Counted from the stretch's first letter, positions 10,502 to 19,275 are shown. The stretch is 64,000 bases of DNA from RYN-133 sp963754285 (GCA_963754285.1 CAVWFN010000002.1:62001-126000), one strand, 5' to 3'. The notes: generated by a model from the sequence alone, not told the origin. A program made the numbers and translations.

Positions 10502-11502
10502 ACCACGAACGCGATGAGCGCTCGCGCGAAGAGCCCGCCCCCCGCTACGCGGACGCGCCGGAGGCGCGTGCGGAGCGCGAGATCGACCCGAGCGAAGCGA
10601 GCGGTCGAGATCGCGATGCGCTGGGGCGGGGAGGACTAGAGACTGTCATCGTGACCGGCCTGTCCGGCGCCGGACGCAGCACCGCGGCCAAGTGCTTCGA
10701 GGATCTCGGCTACTACGTCGTCGACAACCTGCCGGCCGAGCTGATCGCGACTTTGATGGATCTCGGCAGCCGCAGCCGCGGCGCGGTCACCCGCCTCGCC
10801 GTTGTGATGGACGTACGCAGCCGCGCGTTCTCCAGTGACCTCGTCGGCGTCATCCGCGACCTGGACGAGGGCGGGCTGCGCCCTCGCGTGGTGTTCCTCG
10901 AGGCGACCGACGACGTGTTGGTGCGACGCTTCGAGAGCGTGCGGCGTGAGCACCCGCTGCAGGGCGACGGCCGCCTCACCGACGGCATCGCGGCCGAGCG
11001 TGAGCTGCTCGGGCCGCTGCGCGACGATGCCGACTTGATCATCGACACGTCCGCCCGCTCGGTGCACGACCTGCGGCACCTGATCGAGAACGCGTTCACC
11101 GCTGACGGTGCGCTGGGCGCGGCGCCAAGCCTGCGCGCGACCGTCGTGTCGTTCGGTTTCAAGTACGGGCTGCCGGTCGATGCCGACCTCGTCGTCGACG
11201 TGCGCTTCCTGCCCAACCCGTACTGGATCCCGGAGCTTCGCGAGCAGACCGGCCGCGATCAAGAGGTCAAGGACTACGTGCTCTCGCAGGACGACGCCGC
11301 GGCGTTCCTCGATCAGTACGCGGCGATCCTGCGCATCATCGGTGCGGGCTACCGGCGCGAGAGCAAGCGTTATCTGACCCTCGCGGTCGGCTGCACGGGC
11401 GGCAAGCACCGCTCGGTCGTGATGGCGCAAGAACTTGCCGATCGGCTCGAGGCCGACGGGGTGCAGACGACTGTCGCGCACCGGGATCTCGGACGTGAGT
11501 AG
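10498..11502 (+). CDS. rapZ: RNase adapter RapZ / nucleotide-binding protein (YvcJ family), N-terminally extended
   Basis: P-loop nucleotide-binding protein; homologues control small-RNA decay in E. coli (RapZ) and competence in Bacillus (YvcJ). Walker A appears as GLSGAGRS at about 54-61, with Arg in the Lys position as in other actinobacteria that I recall. YYVVDNLP and the C-terminal GCTGGKHRSV motif are diagnostic. The ATG overlaps the uvrC stop and no other in-frame start codon was found before the Walker A. About 45 extra, highly charged residues therefore precede the core. That extension is encoded by palindrome-rich DNA (10553-10614). Confidence 0.93.
   Translation: MNHERDERSREEPAPRYADAPEARAEREIDPSEASGRDRDALGRGGLETVIVTGLSGAGRSTAAKCFEDLGYYVVDNLPAELIATLMDLGSRSRGAVTRLAVVMDVRSRAFSSDLVGVIRDLDEGGLRPRVVFLEATDDVLVRRFESVRREHPLQGDGRLTDGIAAERELLGPLRDDADLIIDTSARSVHDLRHLIENAFTADGALGAAPSLRATVVSFGFKYGLPVDADLVVDVRFLPNPYWIPELREQTGRDQEVKDYVLSQDDAAAFLDQYAAILRIIGAGYRRESKRYLTLAVGCTGGKHRSVVMAQELADRLEADGVQTTVAHRDLGRE
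10553..10614 (+). repeat. palindromic DNA inside the 5' end of rapZ
   Basis: Two stem-forming units lie in frame inside the RapZ extension. ACGCGCC-GGA-GGCGCGT at 10553-10569 is a perfect 7-bp hairpin. In the second, TCGACC at 10583-10588 pairs with GGTCGA at 10603-10608 around CGAGCGAAGCGAGC, flanked by partly complementary GCGAGA and GATCGC. The encoded residues are charged and repetitive, as expected for a coding palindromic insertion. Confidence 0.6.
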
Positions 11503-12460
11503 CCCGAAGTCCGGGCCGAGCATCGTTGCACTCGGGGGCGGGCACGGCCTGCACGCGACCCTGAGCGCCCTGCGGCGGGTCAGCGACGACGTGACCGCCG
11601 TCGTCACCGTCGCCGATGACGGTGGCTCATCCGGCCGCATCCGGCACGAACTGCCGGTGCTGCCTCCCGGCGATCTGCGGATGGCGCTCGCGGCGCTCGC
11701 CGGCGACGACCCGGTGCACCAGGCATGGGCAGAACTGCTGCAACACCGCCTGGGCGGCAGCGGCGTGCTCGCCGGACACCCCGTCGGCAACCTCGTCCTG
11801 ACCGGCCTGCTCGACAGCCGGGCGAGCGACCCGGTCGCCGCGCTCGCTCGCGTCGGCGCTCTTGTCGGAGCGGTCGGACGCGTGCTCCCGATGAGCCCCG
11901 TCGCCCTTGATCTGGTGGCCGAAGCCGATCACTTCGACCCGCTCGACCCGGAACGCACGCGCCGCATTCGCGGTCAGTCGTCGATCGCCGCGACCCCGGG
12001 TCGGGTGCGCTCCATCCAGCTGCTGCCGCAAGGTGCGCCGGCCTGCGCCGATGCCGTCGACGCAGTCCGCGAGGCCGATGCCGTTGTGCTCGGCCCCGGG
12101 TCGTGGTTCACCAGCGTCATCCCGCATCTGTTGCTGCGTGAATTGGGACGCGCGCTCTCGACCACTCGCGCGCGGGTGGTGGTCACCCTCAACCTCGTCC
12201 CGCAGCCGGGCGAGACCGAGGGATACGAACCAACCGATCTTTTGCGTGTGTTGTGCGAACATGCCGATCCGGTCGGTGGATTGCACATTGACGCCGTGAT
12301 TGCCGACGTCGATGCGGTCGTCGACGAAAAAGATCTTGGCGACTTCACGCGCAGCATCGGGGCCAGTCTCATATTGTCGAAGCTCGCGTCTGACACAAGT
12401 CCGGACCTTCATGATCCACAGCGACTTGCCGAGGCGTACCGTACGGCGCTCGAGCACTGA
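11495..12460 (+). CDS. yvcK: gluconeogenesis factor YvcK/CofD-like (UDP-sugar-binding regulator)
   Basis: About 321 residues of the CofD/YvcK fold; in Bacillus and mycobacteria these proteins bind UDP-GlcNAc and link carbon status to peptidoglycan synthesis. The nucleotide-binding start IVALGGGHGLHATLSAL and the TVADDGGSSGRIR motif (about residues 40-55) are diagnostic, followed by PPGDLRMALAAL. Later VLGPGSWFTSVIPHLL forms the second signature. The GTG at 11495 overlaps the end of rapZ by 8 nt and gives the expected N-terminus. Confidence 0.93.
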   Translation: MSSPKSGPSIVALGGGHGLHATLSALRRVSDDVTAVVTVADDGGSSGRIRHELPVLPPGDLRMALAALAGDDPVHQAWAELLQHRLGGSGVLAGHPVGNLVLTGLLDSRASDPVAALARVGALVGAVGRVLPMSPVALDLVAEADHFDPLDPERTRRIRGQSSIAATPGRVRSIQLLPQGAPACADAVDAVREADAVVLGPGSWFTSVIPHLLLRELGRALSTTRARVVVTLNLVPQPGETEGYEPTDLLRVLCEHADPVGGLHIDAVIADVDAVVDEKDLGDFTRSIGASLILSKLASDTSPDLHDPQRLAEAYRTALEH

Positions 12461-12475
12461 AGTGGGAGGCCGCGA

Positions 12476-13456
12476 ATGGCGATGACGGCAGACGTCAAGG
12501 ATGAACTGAGCCGGGTTCCGGTGTCGAAGACGTCCGAGCGCAAGGCCGAACTCGCCACGATGCTCCGCTTCGCCGGGGCGTTGCACCTGGTCGGTGGCCA
12601 CATCGTCATCGAGGCCGAGCTCGACACCGGATCGGTGGCACGCCGGTTGCGCAAAGAGATCGCCGAGGTGTTCGGGCACGGCTCGGAGGTGCAGATCGTC
12701 GCCGGCGGCGGACTGCGCAAGGGCAGCCGCTACCTGATCCGTGTGACGAAGGACGGCGAGGGCCTGGCCCGGCAGTCCGGGCTGGTGGATCTGCGCGGAC
12801 GTCCGGTGAAGGGGCTGCCGCACCACGTCGTCGCCGGCGGTATCCACGACGCCGAGGCCGCCTGGCGCGGCGCATTCCTCGCGCACGGTTCGCTGACCGA
12901 GCCGGGACGGGCCTGCGCACTGGAGATCACCTGTCCGTCCGCCGAAGCTGCGCTCGCACTCGTCGGCGTCGGTCGTCGCCTGGGCATCGCTGCGAAGGCG
13001 CGTGAGGTGCGCGGCAGCGACCGCGTCGTCGTCCGCGACGGCGACATGATCGGCGCGCTGCTCACCCGCATCGGCGCGCACGAGTCCGTCCTGGCGTGGG
13101 AGGAGCGGCGCATGCGCCGCGAGGTCCGTGCGACGGCCAACCGCCTCGCGAATTTCGACGACGCGAACCTGCGTCGCTCGGCCCGCGCGGCGGTAGCGGC
13201 TGGCGCTCGGGTGCAACGCGCGCTCGAGATCCTCGCCGACGACGCACCCGACCATCTGCTGCAGGCCGGCCGGCTCCGGATCGAGCACAAGCAAGCGTCC
13301 TTGGAGGAGCTCGGCGCCTTGTCCGACCCACCGATGACCAAGGACGCGGTGGCCGGTCGCATCCGCAGACTGCTCGCGATGGCCGACAAACGTGCGGGCG
13401 ATCTGGGCATCCCGGACACCGAATCGGCAGTGACCGCGGAGATGCTGGCTCCCTGA
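12476..13456 (+). CDS. whiA: sporulation/cell-division regulator WhiA
   Basis: A 326-residue protein with an N-terminal LAGLIDADG-like homing-endonuclease fold (KDELSRVPVSKTSERKAELA opening) and a C-terminal helix-turn-helix (LEELGALSDPPMTKDAVAGRIRRL region, about 285-305). In Streptomyces WhiA partners WhiB to activate division genes; it is kept in non-sporulating actinobacteria as well. GGGAGG lies 8 nt before the ATG. It ends the uvrC-rapZ-yvcK-whiA run. Confidence 0.95.
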   Translation: MAMTADVKDELSRVPVSKTSERKAELATMLRFAGALHLVGGHIVIEAELDTGSVARRLRKEIAEVFGHGSEVQIVAGGGLRKGSRYLIRVTKDGEGLARQSGLVDLRGRPVKGLPHHVVAGGIHDAEAAWRGAFLAHGSLTEPGRACALEITCPSAEAALALVGVGRRLGIAAKAREVRGSDRVVVRDGDMIGALLTRIGAHESVLAWEERRMRREVRATANRLANFDDANLRRSARAAVAAGARVQRALEILADDAPDHLLQAGRLRIEHKQASLEELGALSDPPMTKDAVAGRIRRLLAMADKRAGDLGIPDTESAVTAEMLAP

Positions 13457-13508
13457 CCGACACAGTGGCAGAGTCCCGGGTCAGGATGCGCCGACGGGGG
13501 AGACTGCC

Positions 13509-14186
13509 ATGCGTTACGGACGGATAGTGGGTATCGCGGGAATCGCTGTGACCGCAGGGTTTCTTGTGGTCGCGGGCGTCGCGGCTCCGGCCGGGGGTGC
13601 CGCCCCTGCGCCGCGGCACACGCTCAGCGCGACCGCCCAGGTCGTCGTCCGGCCGGTGAGTTCGTCGGCGAAGGTGACCCCGGGCTATCAGGTCACGAAC
13701 GAGAGCAACTCCACGCTCGACTGCACGTCGCCGTCGGCGTCGCCTGCGGCGGTCGATCCTGACATCCTCGCCTGCGGCCCCGACAGCGAATACGCCGTGG
13801 CGTGCTGGCTGTCGCGCACGCCGCACCGCACCCTGTGCCTGCGCGACGTGCGCAAGAAGAAGCTGGTCAGCATCAAGCGCTCGGGCGTGATGGCTCAGAC
13901 GCTGCCCTACGTCACGCGCGGGCCCCTCGCGCTGACCCTCGGCGACGGCACGTACTGCACGATCCGTGACGGCGGTGCAGGCGCCGAATTGCACAGCCAC
14001 CCGAACTACGGGGCGTACTACTACTGCCAGAACAACCAGTCCATCTGGGCGCCCATGAATGCGAAGAACTGGGGCATCGACCGCTCACAGGCCGTCTGGA
14101 CGACACGCACTGCGTCGTCGAGCGGGAACGGATCGTTGCGTACCCGCAACGTGGCCAAGGTGTGGTTCGTCGGCATGCACTCGTGA
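13509..14186 (+). CDS. secreted six-cysteine protein of unknown function
   Basis: 225 residues. The first 32 or so form a Sec signal peptide (MRYGRIVGIAGIAV... ending near GGAAPAP). The mature part contains six Cys residues (in DCTS, ACGP, ACWL, LCLR, YCTI, YYCQ), enough for three disulfides. It also has aromatic segments such as AYYYCQNNQSIWAP. GGGGGAG 7-8 nt before the ATG is a strong ribosome-binding site. I do not recognise a family. It sits between whiA and gap with its own leader and probably acts outside the membrane. Confidence 0.75.
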   Translation: MRYGRIVGIAGIAVTAGFLVVAGVAAPAGGAAPAPRHTLSATAQVVVRPVSSSAKVTPGYQVTNESNSTLDCTSPSASPAAVDPDILACGPDSEYAVACWLSRTPHRTLCLRDVRKKKLVSIKRSGVMAQTLPYVTRGPLALTLGDGTYCTIRDGGAGAELHSHPNYGAYYYCQNNQSIWAPMNAKNWGIDRSQAVWTTRTASSSGNGSLRTRNVAKVWFVGMHS

Positions 14187-14236
14187 GCCCTACCGGCAAG
14201 TAGCGCGGACCGGTCGGGCATCGTCTGAGGATTGGA

Positions 14237-14266
14237 TAGGGTCGCACTGAGTCCAGTTCCAGTGCG
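14237..14266 (+). promoter_or_regulatory. gap promoter with dyad across the transcription start
   Basis: TAGGGT at 14237-14242 fits a -10 box, which puts the start near 14249. A perfect inverted repeat, CGCACTG (14243-14249) and CAGTGCG (14260-14266), spans that point. Only part of it would be transcribed, so it is better read as a protein operator than as an RNA hairpin. The right arm abuts the GAGGAG ribosome-binding site at 14266-14271. Confidence 0.4.
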
Positions 14267-14279
14267 AGGAGCAAATGCA

Positions 14280-15284
14280 GTGACCGTACGTGTGGGCATC
14301 AACGGCTTCGGCCGGATCGGCCGCAACTACTTCCGCGCCCTCACCGCAGCGGGTGCCGACATCGAACTCGTCGCCGCCAATGACCTCGGCGACAAGTTGA
14401 CCATGGCGCACCTGCTGAAGTACGACAGCATCCTGGGCCGCTTCCCGGCCGAGGTCCGCGCCAGCGACGACGGCATCTCGGTCGGCGGCAAGGACATCAA
14501 GATCCTCGCCGAGCGCGACCCGTCGAACCTGCCGTGGGGCGACCTCGGCGTCGACGTCGTCATCGAATCGACCGGGTTCTTCACCAAGGCCGCCGACGCG
14601 CACAAGCACGTCGACGCCGGCGCGAAGAAGGTCATCATCTCGGCGCCGGCCAGTGACGAGGACGTCACGATCGTGATGGGCGTCAACGACTCGAGTTACG
14701 ACGCCGCGAAGCACACGATCATCTCGAACGCGTCATGCACGACGAACTGCCTCGGCCCGCTGGCCAAGGTGCTCGACGACGCGTTCGGTATCGAGCGTGG
14801 CCTGATGACCACGATCCACGCGTACACGCAGGACCAGAACCTGCAGGACGGTCCGCACAAGGATCTTCGCCGGGCCCGCGCTGCGGCGCTGAACATCGTG
14901 CCGACCAGCACCGGTGCGGCCAAGGCGATCGGGCTCGTGCTGCCGCAACTCAAGGGCAAGCTCGACGGCTACGCGCTGCGCGTCCCCGTCCCGACGGGGT
15001 CGGCGACCGACCTGACCGTCACCACGGGCAAGGAGACCAGCGTCGACGAGGTCAAGGCCGCCTACCAGGCCGCCGCCGACGGCCCCCTCAAGGGCATCCT
15101 GACCTACACCGAGGACCCGATCGTCAGCTCGGACATCGTCACCGACCCGGCGTCGTGCATCTTCGACTCCGGCCTGACCAAGGTGATCGGTAACCAGGTC
15201 AAGGTCGTGGGCTGGTACGACAACGAGTGGGGCTACTCGAACCGGCTGGTCGACCTGACCGCGCTCGTCGGGAACTCGCTCTAA
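14280..15284 (+). CDS. gap: glyceraldehyde-3-phosphate dehydrogenase, type I
   Basis: Oxidative phosphorylation of glyceraldehyde 3-phosphate with NAD in glycolysis. 334 residues, the normal length. The N-terminal Rossmann motif VGINGFGRIGRN is at residues 5-16, the nucleophile Cys153 in SNASCTTNCL, and the NAD-site WYDNEWGY near the end. The GTG at 14280 is preceded by GAGGAG at 14266-14271. pgk follows after 3 nt and tpiA overlaps pgk, so the three form one operon. Confidence 0.97.
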   Translation: MTVRVGINGFGRIGRNYFRALTAAGADIELVAANDLGDKLTMAHLLKYDSILGRFPAEVRASDDGISVGGKDIKILAERDPSNLPWGDLGVDVVIESTGFFTKAADAHKHVDAGAKKVIISAPASDEDVTIVMGVNDSSYDAAKHTIISNASCTTNCLGPLAKVLDDAFGIERGLMTTIHAYTQDQNLQDGPHKDLRRARAAALNIVPTSTGAAKAIGLVLPQLKGKLDGYALRVPVPTGSATDLTVTTGKETSVDEVKAAYQAAADGPLKGILTYTEDPIVSSDIVTDPASCIFDSGLTKVIGNQVKVVGWYDNEWGYSNRLVDLTALVGNSL

Positions 15285-15287
15285 AGC

Positions 15288-16493
15288 ATGCGAACCCTCG
15301 ACGAGCTGATCAAGCACGGGGTCCAGGGACGGCGAGTACTCGTCCGCTCCGACCTCAACGTCCCGATCAAGGACGGGAAGGTCACCGACGACGGGCGCGT
15401 CCGCGCGTCGCTGCCGGTGCTCACCAAGCTGCTCGATCACGGCGCCCGGGTCATCGTGGCGGCGCACCTCGGCCGGCCGAAGGGCGCGCCCGACCCGCAG
15501 TACAGCCTCGGGCCGGTCGCCGACCGGCTCGCGCAGCTGCTGGGCCGCCCGGTCGAGTTCGCGCTGGACACCGTCGGCTCCAGTGCCCGCATGTTGGCGC
15601 AGGACCTGAAGGACGGCGAGATCCTGCTGCTCGAGAACGTGCGGTTCAACCCCGGCGAGACCAGTAAGGACGACCACGAGCGGCGCGAGTTCGCCCGCTG
15701 CCTGGAGTTCCTCACCGGCGGCGACGATGACGGCGGGGTGTTCGTCGAGGACGCCTTCGGCGCCGTGCACCGCAAACATGCGTCCGTCTTCGACATCGCC
15801 GAGCTGCTGCCGGCGTACTGCGGCGATCTGGTCCGCGACGAGGTCACCGTGCTGCGTGAGCTCACCGGCGACACGAAGCGGCCCTACGTCGTGGTGCTCG
15901 GCGGGTCGAAGGTCAGCGACAAGCTCGCGGTGATCGAGTCGCTGCTGCCCAAGGTCGACCGGCTGCTCGTCGGCGGCGGGATGTGCTTCACCTTCCTCAA
16001 GGCCCAGGGTCACGAGGTCGGCGACTCGCTGCTCGAGGACGACCAGGTCGAGAACTGCAAGCGGTTCCTCGCCGAGAACGGCGACAAGATCGTGCTGCCG
16101 AGCGACATCGTCGTGGCACGCGACATCAGCGACGACGCCGAGACCGACACCGTCGCCTCCGACGCGATCCCGGCCGGCACGAAGGGCCTCGACATCGGCC
16201 CCGAGACGGTCGCCGCGTTCGCCGCCGCGCTCAAGGACGCACAGACCGTGTTCTGGAACGGTCCGATGGGCGTGTTCGAGGTGGCGCCGTTCGCCGCCGG
16301 CACGCGCGGAGTCGCCGAAGCCGTTGCCGCGATCGACGGACTGTCGGTCGTCGGGGGCGGCGACTCGGCTGCCGCGGTGCGCGCGCTCGGCCTGGACGCG
16401 AACGCGTTCGGGCACATCTCGACCGGGGGCGGTGCGTCCCTCGAATACCTCGAGGGCAAGACGTTGCCCGGGGTCGCGGTGCTGGGCGAGTAA
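15288..16493 (+). CDS. pgk: phosphoglycerate kinase
   Basis: 401 residues. The substrate loop RVLVRSDLNVPIKDG (about 16-30), AHLGRPKG, LLLENVRF(N)PGE and the nucleotide-site GGSKVSDK and WNGPMGVFE motifs are all present. GGGDSAAAVR near the C-terminus completes the hinge. It makes ATP from 1,3-bisphosphoglycerate. It starts 3 nt after gap and its stop codon overlaps the tpiA start (TAATG), so it is translationally coupled. Confidence 0.97.
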   Translation: MRTLDELIKHGVQGRRVLVRSDLNVPIKDGKVTDDGRVRASLPVLTKLLDHGARVIVAAHLGRPKGAPDPQYSLGPVADRLAQLLGRPVEFALDTVGSSARMLAQDLKDGEILLLENVRFNPGETSKDDHERREFARCLEFLTGGDDDGGVFVEDAFGAVHRKHASVFDIAELLPAYCGDLVRDEVTVLRELTGDTKRPYVVVLGGSKVSDKLAVIESLLPKVDRLLVGGGMCFTFLKAQGHEVGDSLLEDDQVENCKRFLAENGDKIVLPSDIVVARDISDDAETDTVASDAIPAGTKGLDIGPETVAAFAAALKDAQTVFWNGPMGVFEVAPFAAGTRGVAEAVAAIDGLSVVGGGDSAAAVRALGLDANAFGHISTGGGASLEYLEGKTLPGVAVLGE

Positions 16494-17350
16494 TGCCGAA
16501 GTTCCTCCGTCCGCCCCAGGGCACCTACAACGCCACAGCGACCAAGCCGATCCCGGCCTTCGACGGGCGCAAGCCGCTGATCGCCGGCAACTGGAAGATG
16601 AACCTCAACCACCTCGAGGCCATCGCGCTGGTGCAGAAGCTCGCGTTCAGCCTCAAGGAAGAGCTGTTCCACACGGTGCAGGTCGTGGTGCTTCCGCCCT
16701 TCGTCGACGTCCGCAGCGTCCAGACGTTGATCGACGGCGACAGCCTGCTGATCGAGTACGGCGCGCAGGATCTCTCGCCGCACGACTCGGGCGCCTACAC
16801 CGGTGACGTCAGCGGCGTGATGCTGGCCAAACTCGGCTGCCGCTACGTCACCGTCGGCCACAGCGAGCGGCGGCAGTACCACGGCGAGGACGACGAGACG
16901 GTCAACGCCAAGGCCAAGGCCGCCTATCGCAACGGCATCACCCCGATCGTGTGCGTCGGCGAGGGTGAGGACGTGCGCGAGCAGGGCACACACGTGCCGC
17001 ACTGTTGCGGGCAACTCGACGGCGCGCTGGCCGGGATCACGGCCGAACAGGCCGAGTCGGTGGTCATCGCCTACGAACCGGTCTGGGCGATCGGGACGGG
17101 CAAGGTCGCCACCCCGGACGACGCACAACAGGTCTGCGCGGCCCTGCGTGCCCGGCTCGGCGAGCTCTACTCGTCCGCGCTGGCCGATCGCGTGCGCATT
17201 CTGTACGGCGGATCGGTCAAGGCAACCAACGCCGGCGACATCCTGGCGCAGCCCGATATCGACGGTGCGCTGGTCGGCGGAGCGAGCCTCGACGCCGAGG
17301 AGTTCGCGGGGATCTGCCTCGCGGCACGGCCCGTGCAGGCCAAAAGGTAA
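16493..17350 (+). CDS. tpiA: triosephosphate isomerase, N-terminally extended
   Basis: Interconverts dihydroxyacetone phosphate and glyceraldehyde 3-phosphate. Catalytic residues are in GNWKMN (Lys35), VGHSERR (His) and AYEPVWAIGTG (Glu); the phosphate loop YGGSVKATN is intact. At 285 residues it is longer than the usual 250-260 because about 22 residues rich in Pro and Thr precede the first strand. The ATG overlapping the pgk stop (TAATG) supports this longer start. Confidence 0.96.
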   Translation: MPKFLRPPQGTYNATATKPIPAFDGRKPLIAGNWKMNLNHLEAIALVQKLAFSLKEELFHTVQVVVLPPFVDVRSVQTLIDGDSLLIEYGAQDLSPHDSGAYTGDVSGVMLAKLGCRYVTVGHSERRQYHGEDDETVNAKAKAAYRNGITPIVCVGEGEDVREQGTHVPHCCGQLDGALAGITAEQAESVVIAYEPVWAIGTGKVATPDDAQQVCAALRARLGELYSSALADRVRILYGGSVKATNAGDILAQPDIDGALVGGASLDAEEFAGICLAARPVQAKR

Positions 17351-17407
17351 ACCAGTCGGTATTCTGGTGGGCCGATGCGGTCCTTATTCGAGCTGAGGCA
17401 TTTCTAG

Positions 17408-17641
17408 ATGATCCTGACCCTGTCCATCGTGCTCATCCTCGCGAGCTTGTTGCTCGTGGTGCTCGTCCTGCTGCACCGCGGTAAGGGCGGCGGCCTGTCC
17501 TCGATGCTCGGCGGATCGTTCTACTCGAACCTGTCGGGGTCCTCGGTTGTCGAGCGCAACCTCGACCGGCTTACGATCATCGCCGGGGTGGTCTGGACGA
17601 TCTGCATCATCGGGCTCGGCCTCCTCTACAAGAACCAATAG
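17408..17641 (+). CDS. secG: preprotein translocase subunit SecG
   Basis: 77 residues with two membrane helices (about 2-22 and 55-73) joined by the conserved cytoplasmic loop HRGKGGGLSSMLGG. SecG assists SecYEG during Sec export. The position after tpiA is conserved in actinobacteria. A TATTCT at about 17360 could provide its own promoter in the 57-bp gap. Confidence 0.93.
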   Translation: MILTLSIVLILASLLLVVLVLLHRGKGGGLSSMLGGSFYSNLSGSSVVERNLDRLTIIAGVVWTICIIGLGLLYKNQ

Positions 17642-17706
17642 CCAGACCGTCCCACCAACCCCCGACCGTCAACACACACTCTCGAAGACAGCTCAGGAGT
17701 AACAAC

Positions 17707-18051
17707 GTGGCTGGTGGCAATGCCATCCGCGGCAGCCGAGTCGGTGCCGGACCCATGGGTGAGAAGGAACGCGGCGAGACCGCGCCCCGGCAACGGGTGT
17801 CGTTCTTCTGCGCCAACGGACACGAAGTACGTCCCGCGTTCGCGGTCGACGCAGCGCTTCCCGACACGTGGGACTGCCCGAAATGCGGGTTCCCGGCCGG
17901 TCGCGCCGAGGACGCGCCGCCCAGCGCGCCGCGTAACGAGCCGTACAAGACGCACCTGGCCTACGTGAAGGAGCGCCGCAGCGACGCCGACGGCGCCGCC
18001 CTCCTCGACGAGGCGCTGGCCAAGCTGAAGGCCCGCCGCGGCGAGAGCTGA
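17707..18051 (+). CDS. rbpA: RNA polymerase-binding protein RbpA
   Basis: 114 residues. The N-terminal GGNAIRGSRVGAGP segment and the core FFCANGHE...WDCPKCG zinc-binding region (Cys-x3-His and Cys-x2-Cys), followed by a basic linker and a C-terminal sigma-interacting helix (HLAYVKERRSDADGAALL), identify RbpA. It stabilises the open complex with the principal sigma factor and occurs only in actinobacteria. GTG start preceded by CAGGAG. It is convergent with the next gene (6 nt gap). Confidence 0.95.
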   Translation: MAGGNAIRGSRVGAGPMGEKERGETAPRQRVSFFCANGHEVRPAFAVDAALPDTWDCPKCGFPAGRAEDAPPSAPRNEPYKTHLAYVKERRSDADGAALLDEALAKLKARRGES

Positions 18052-18057
18052 GCTGTC

Positions 18058-19275
18058 TCAGGCGCCGACCCGCGCAGTCTCGAGGGTGACCTCGTCCTTG
18101 CGCAACGCCGGCGCCGCAAGCACGAACACCACGGCGACCAGGGCCGCGCCGACCCACATCGGCGTCGTGATCCCGCCCGCCTCGACGAGCGCCCCGCCGG
18201 CCAACGCCCCGATCGCTGACCCGCCCACCGACAGCAGCGTGTAGGCAGCCATCACCCGGCCTCGGACGGCGCCGTCCGTGCGGTGCTGCCGCAGGCTGAC
18301 CGTCAGCACCGTCCATACCGACGCGTGGACGCCGAAGACGACCAGCGCGAGTCCCACCACCCACGCGTGCGTCGTGATCGCCAACGTCAGCTGGAAGCCG
18401 CACTCGATCGCCAGTCCGACCTTGAGCAGCAGGCTGGCTCCGAAGCGCGTGACCAGGCGGGTGGCCGATACCGCACCGATCAGGCCGCCGATCGCCATCG
18501 TCGCGACCAGCGCCCCGTAGCCGGTCGGTCCGAGACCGAGCCTGTCGAAGGCGTAGATCACGAGAACGGCCATCGTCCCGGTCAGGGTCACGTTCATCAC
18601 GAAGATGCACAGGGCGAGCACGCGCAGCACGTGATCGCGCCACAGGATCCGGAGCCCCTCGCGCACTGCGCCGGATGCCGGCACGTCGACGTGCTCCTGT
18701 CGGGTCGGCAGCCGCACCAGCAGCACTGCGCCCGCCAGGAAGGACACCGCGTCGATGACGAACGGTGTCGCGTGTCCGGCGGTGAACAGCCACGCGCCGA
18801 CCGGACGGGCGATGAGCAGGGCGCCCAACAACCGGGTGCTCAGCAGCCGGGAATTCGCGCGCGTCAACTGGTGCTTGGCGACCAGTTGCGGGACGAGCGT
18901 CGTGCCGGCCGTCAGCACCAACGTGTCGCCCGCGCCGCTGGCGAACAGCAGCAGGTACACGACCACGACCGACACCGATCCGGTCAGGATCGTGACCGCA
19001 AGGGCGGCCATCAACAGCGCGCGGACGGTGTCGACCCGGATGACCAGCCCGCGCTGGTCGACACGATCGACAATCGCGCCGGCATGCAGCCCGAACAGCA
19101 CCCAGGGCACCTGTGACGCGAATACCCCGCCGGCGATCAGGATCGGATTGTCGGTCAGGGTCGTCAGCAGCAACGGTGCGGCGATCAGCGTGAACCCGTC
19201 GCCGAACGACGACAGCGCATCGGCCGCCCACAGCCGCAGGAACGCCGACGGCAGCCGCTCTCGAGTCTTGATCAT
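18058..19275 (-). CDS. MFS transporter
   Basis: 405 residues with about 12 hydrophobic helices. The pattern LWAADALSSFGDGFTLIAAPLLL at the start and a motif-A-like loop IVDRVDQRGLVIRVD resemble the MFS_3/enterobactin-exporter-like branch. The substrate cannot be inferred. It stands between rbpA and the pentose-phosphate operon, transcribed in the same direction as the latter but with a 77-bp gap from pgl. Confidence 0.85.
   Translation of the reverse strand: MIKTRERLPSAFLRLWAADALSSFGDGFTLIAAPLLLTTLTDNPILIAGGVFASQVPWVLFGLHAGAIVDRVDQRGLVIRVDTVRALLMAALAVTILTGSVSVVVVYLLLFASGAGDTLVLTAGTTLVPQLVAKHQLTRANSRLLSTRLLGALLIARPVGAWLFTAGHATPFVIDAVSFLAGAVLLVRLPTRQEHVDVPASGAVREGLRILWRDHVLRVLALCIFVMNVTLTGTMAVLVIYAFDRLGLGPTGYGALVATMAIGGLIGAVSATRLVTRFGASLLLKVGLAIECGFQLTLAITTHAWVVGLALVVFGVHASVWTVLTVSLRQHRTDGAVRGRVMAAYTLLSVGGSAIGALAGGALVEAGGITTPMWVGAALVAVVFVLAAPALRKDEVTLETARVGA

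Noticed and set aside
11627..13294. 555-codon open frame antisense to yvcK and whiA
   Set aside because: Low-complexity shadow frame; both sense genes are clearly identified.
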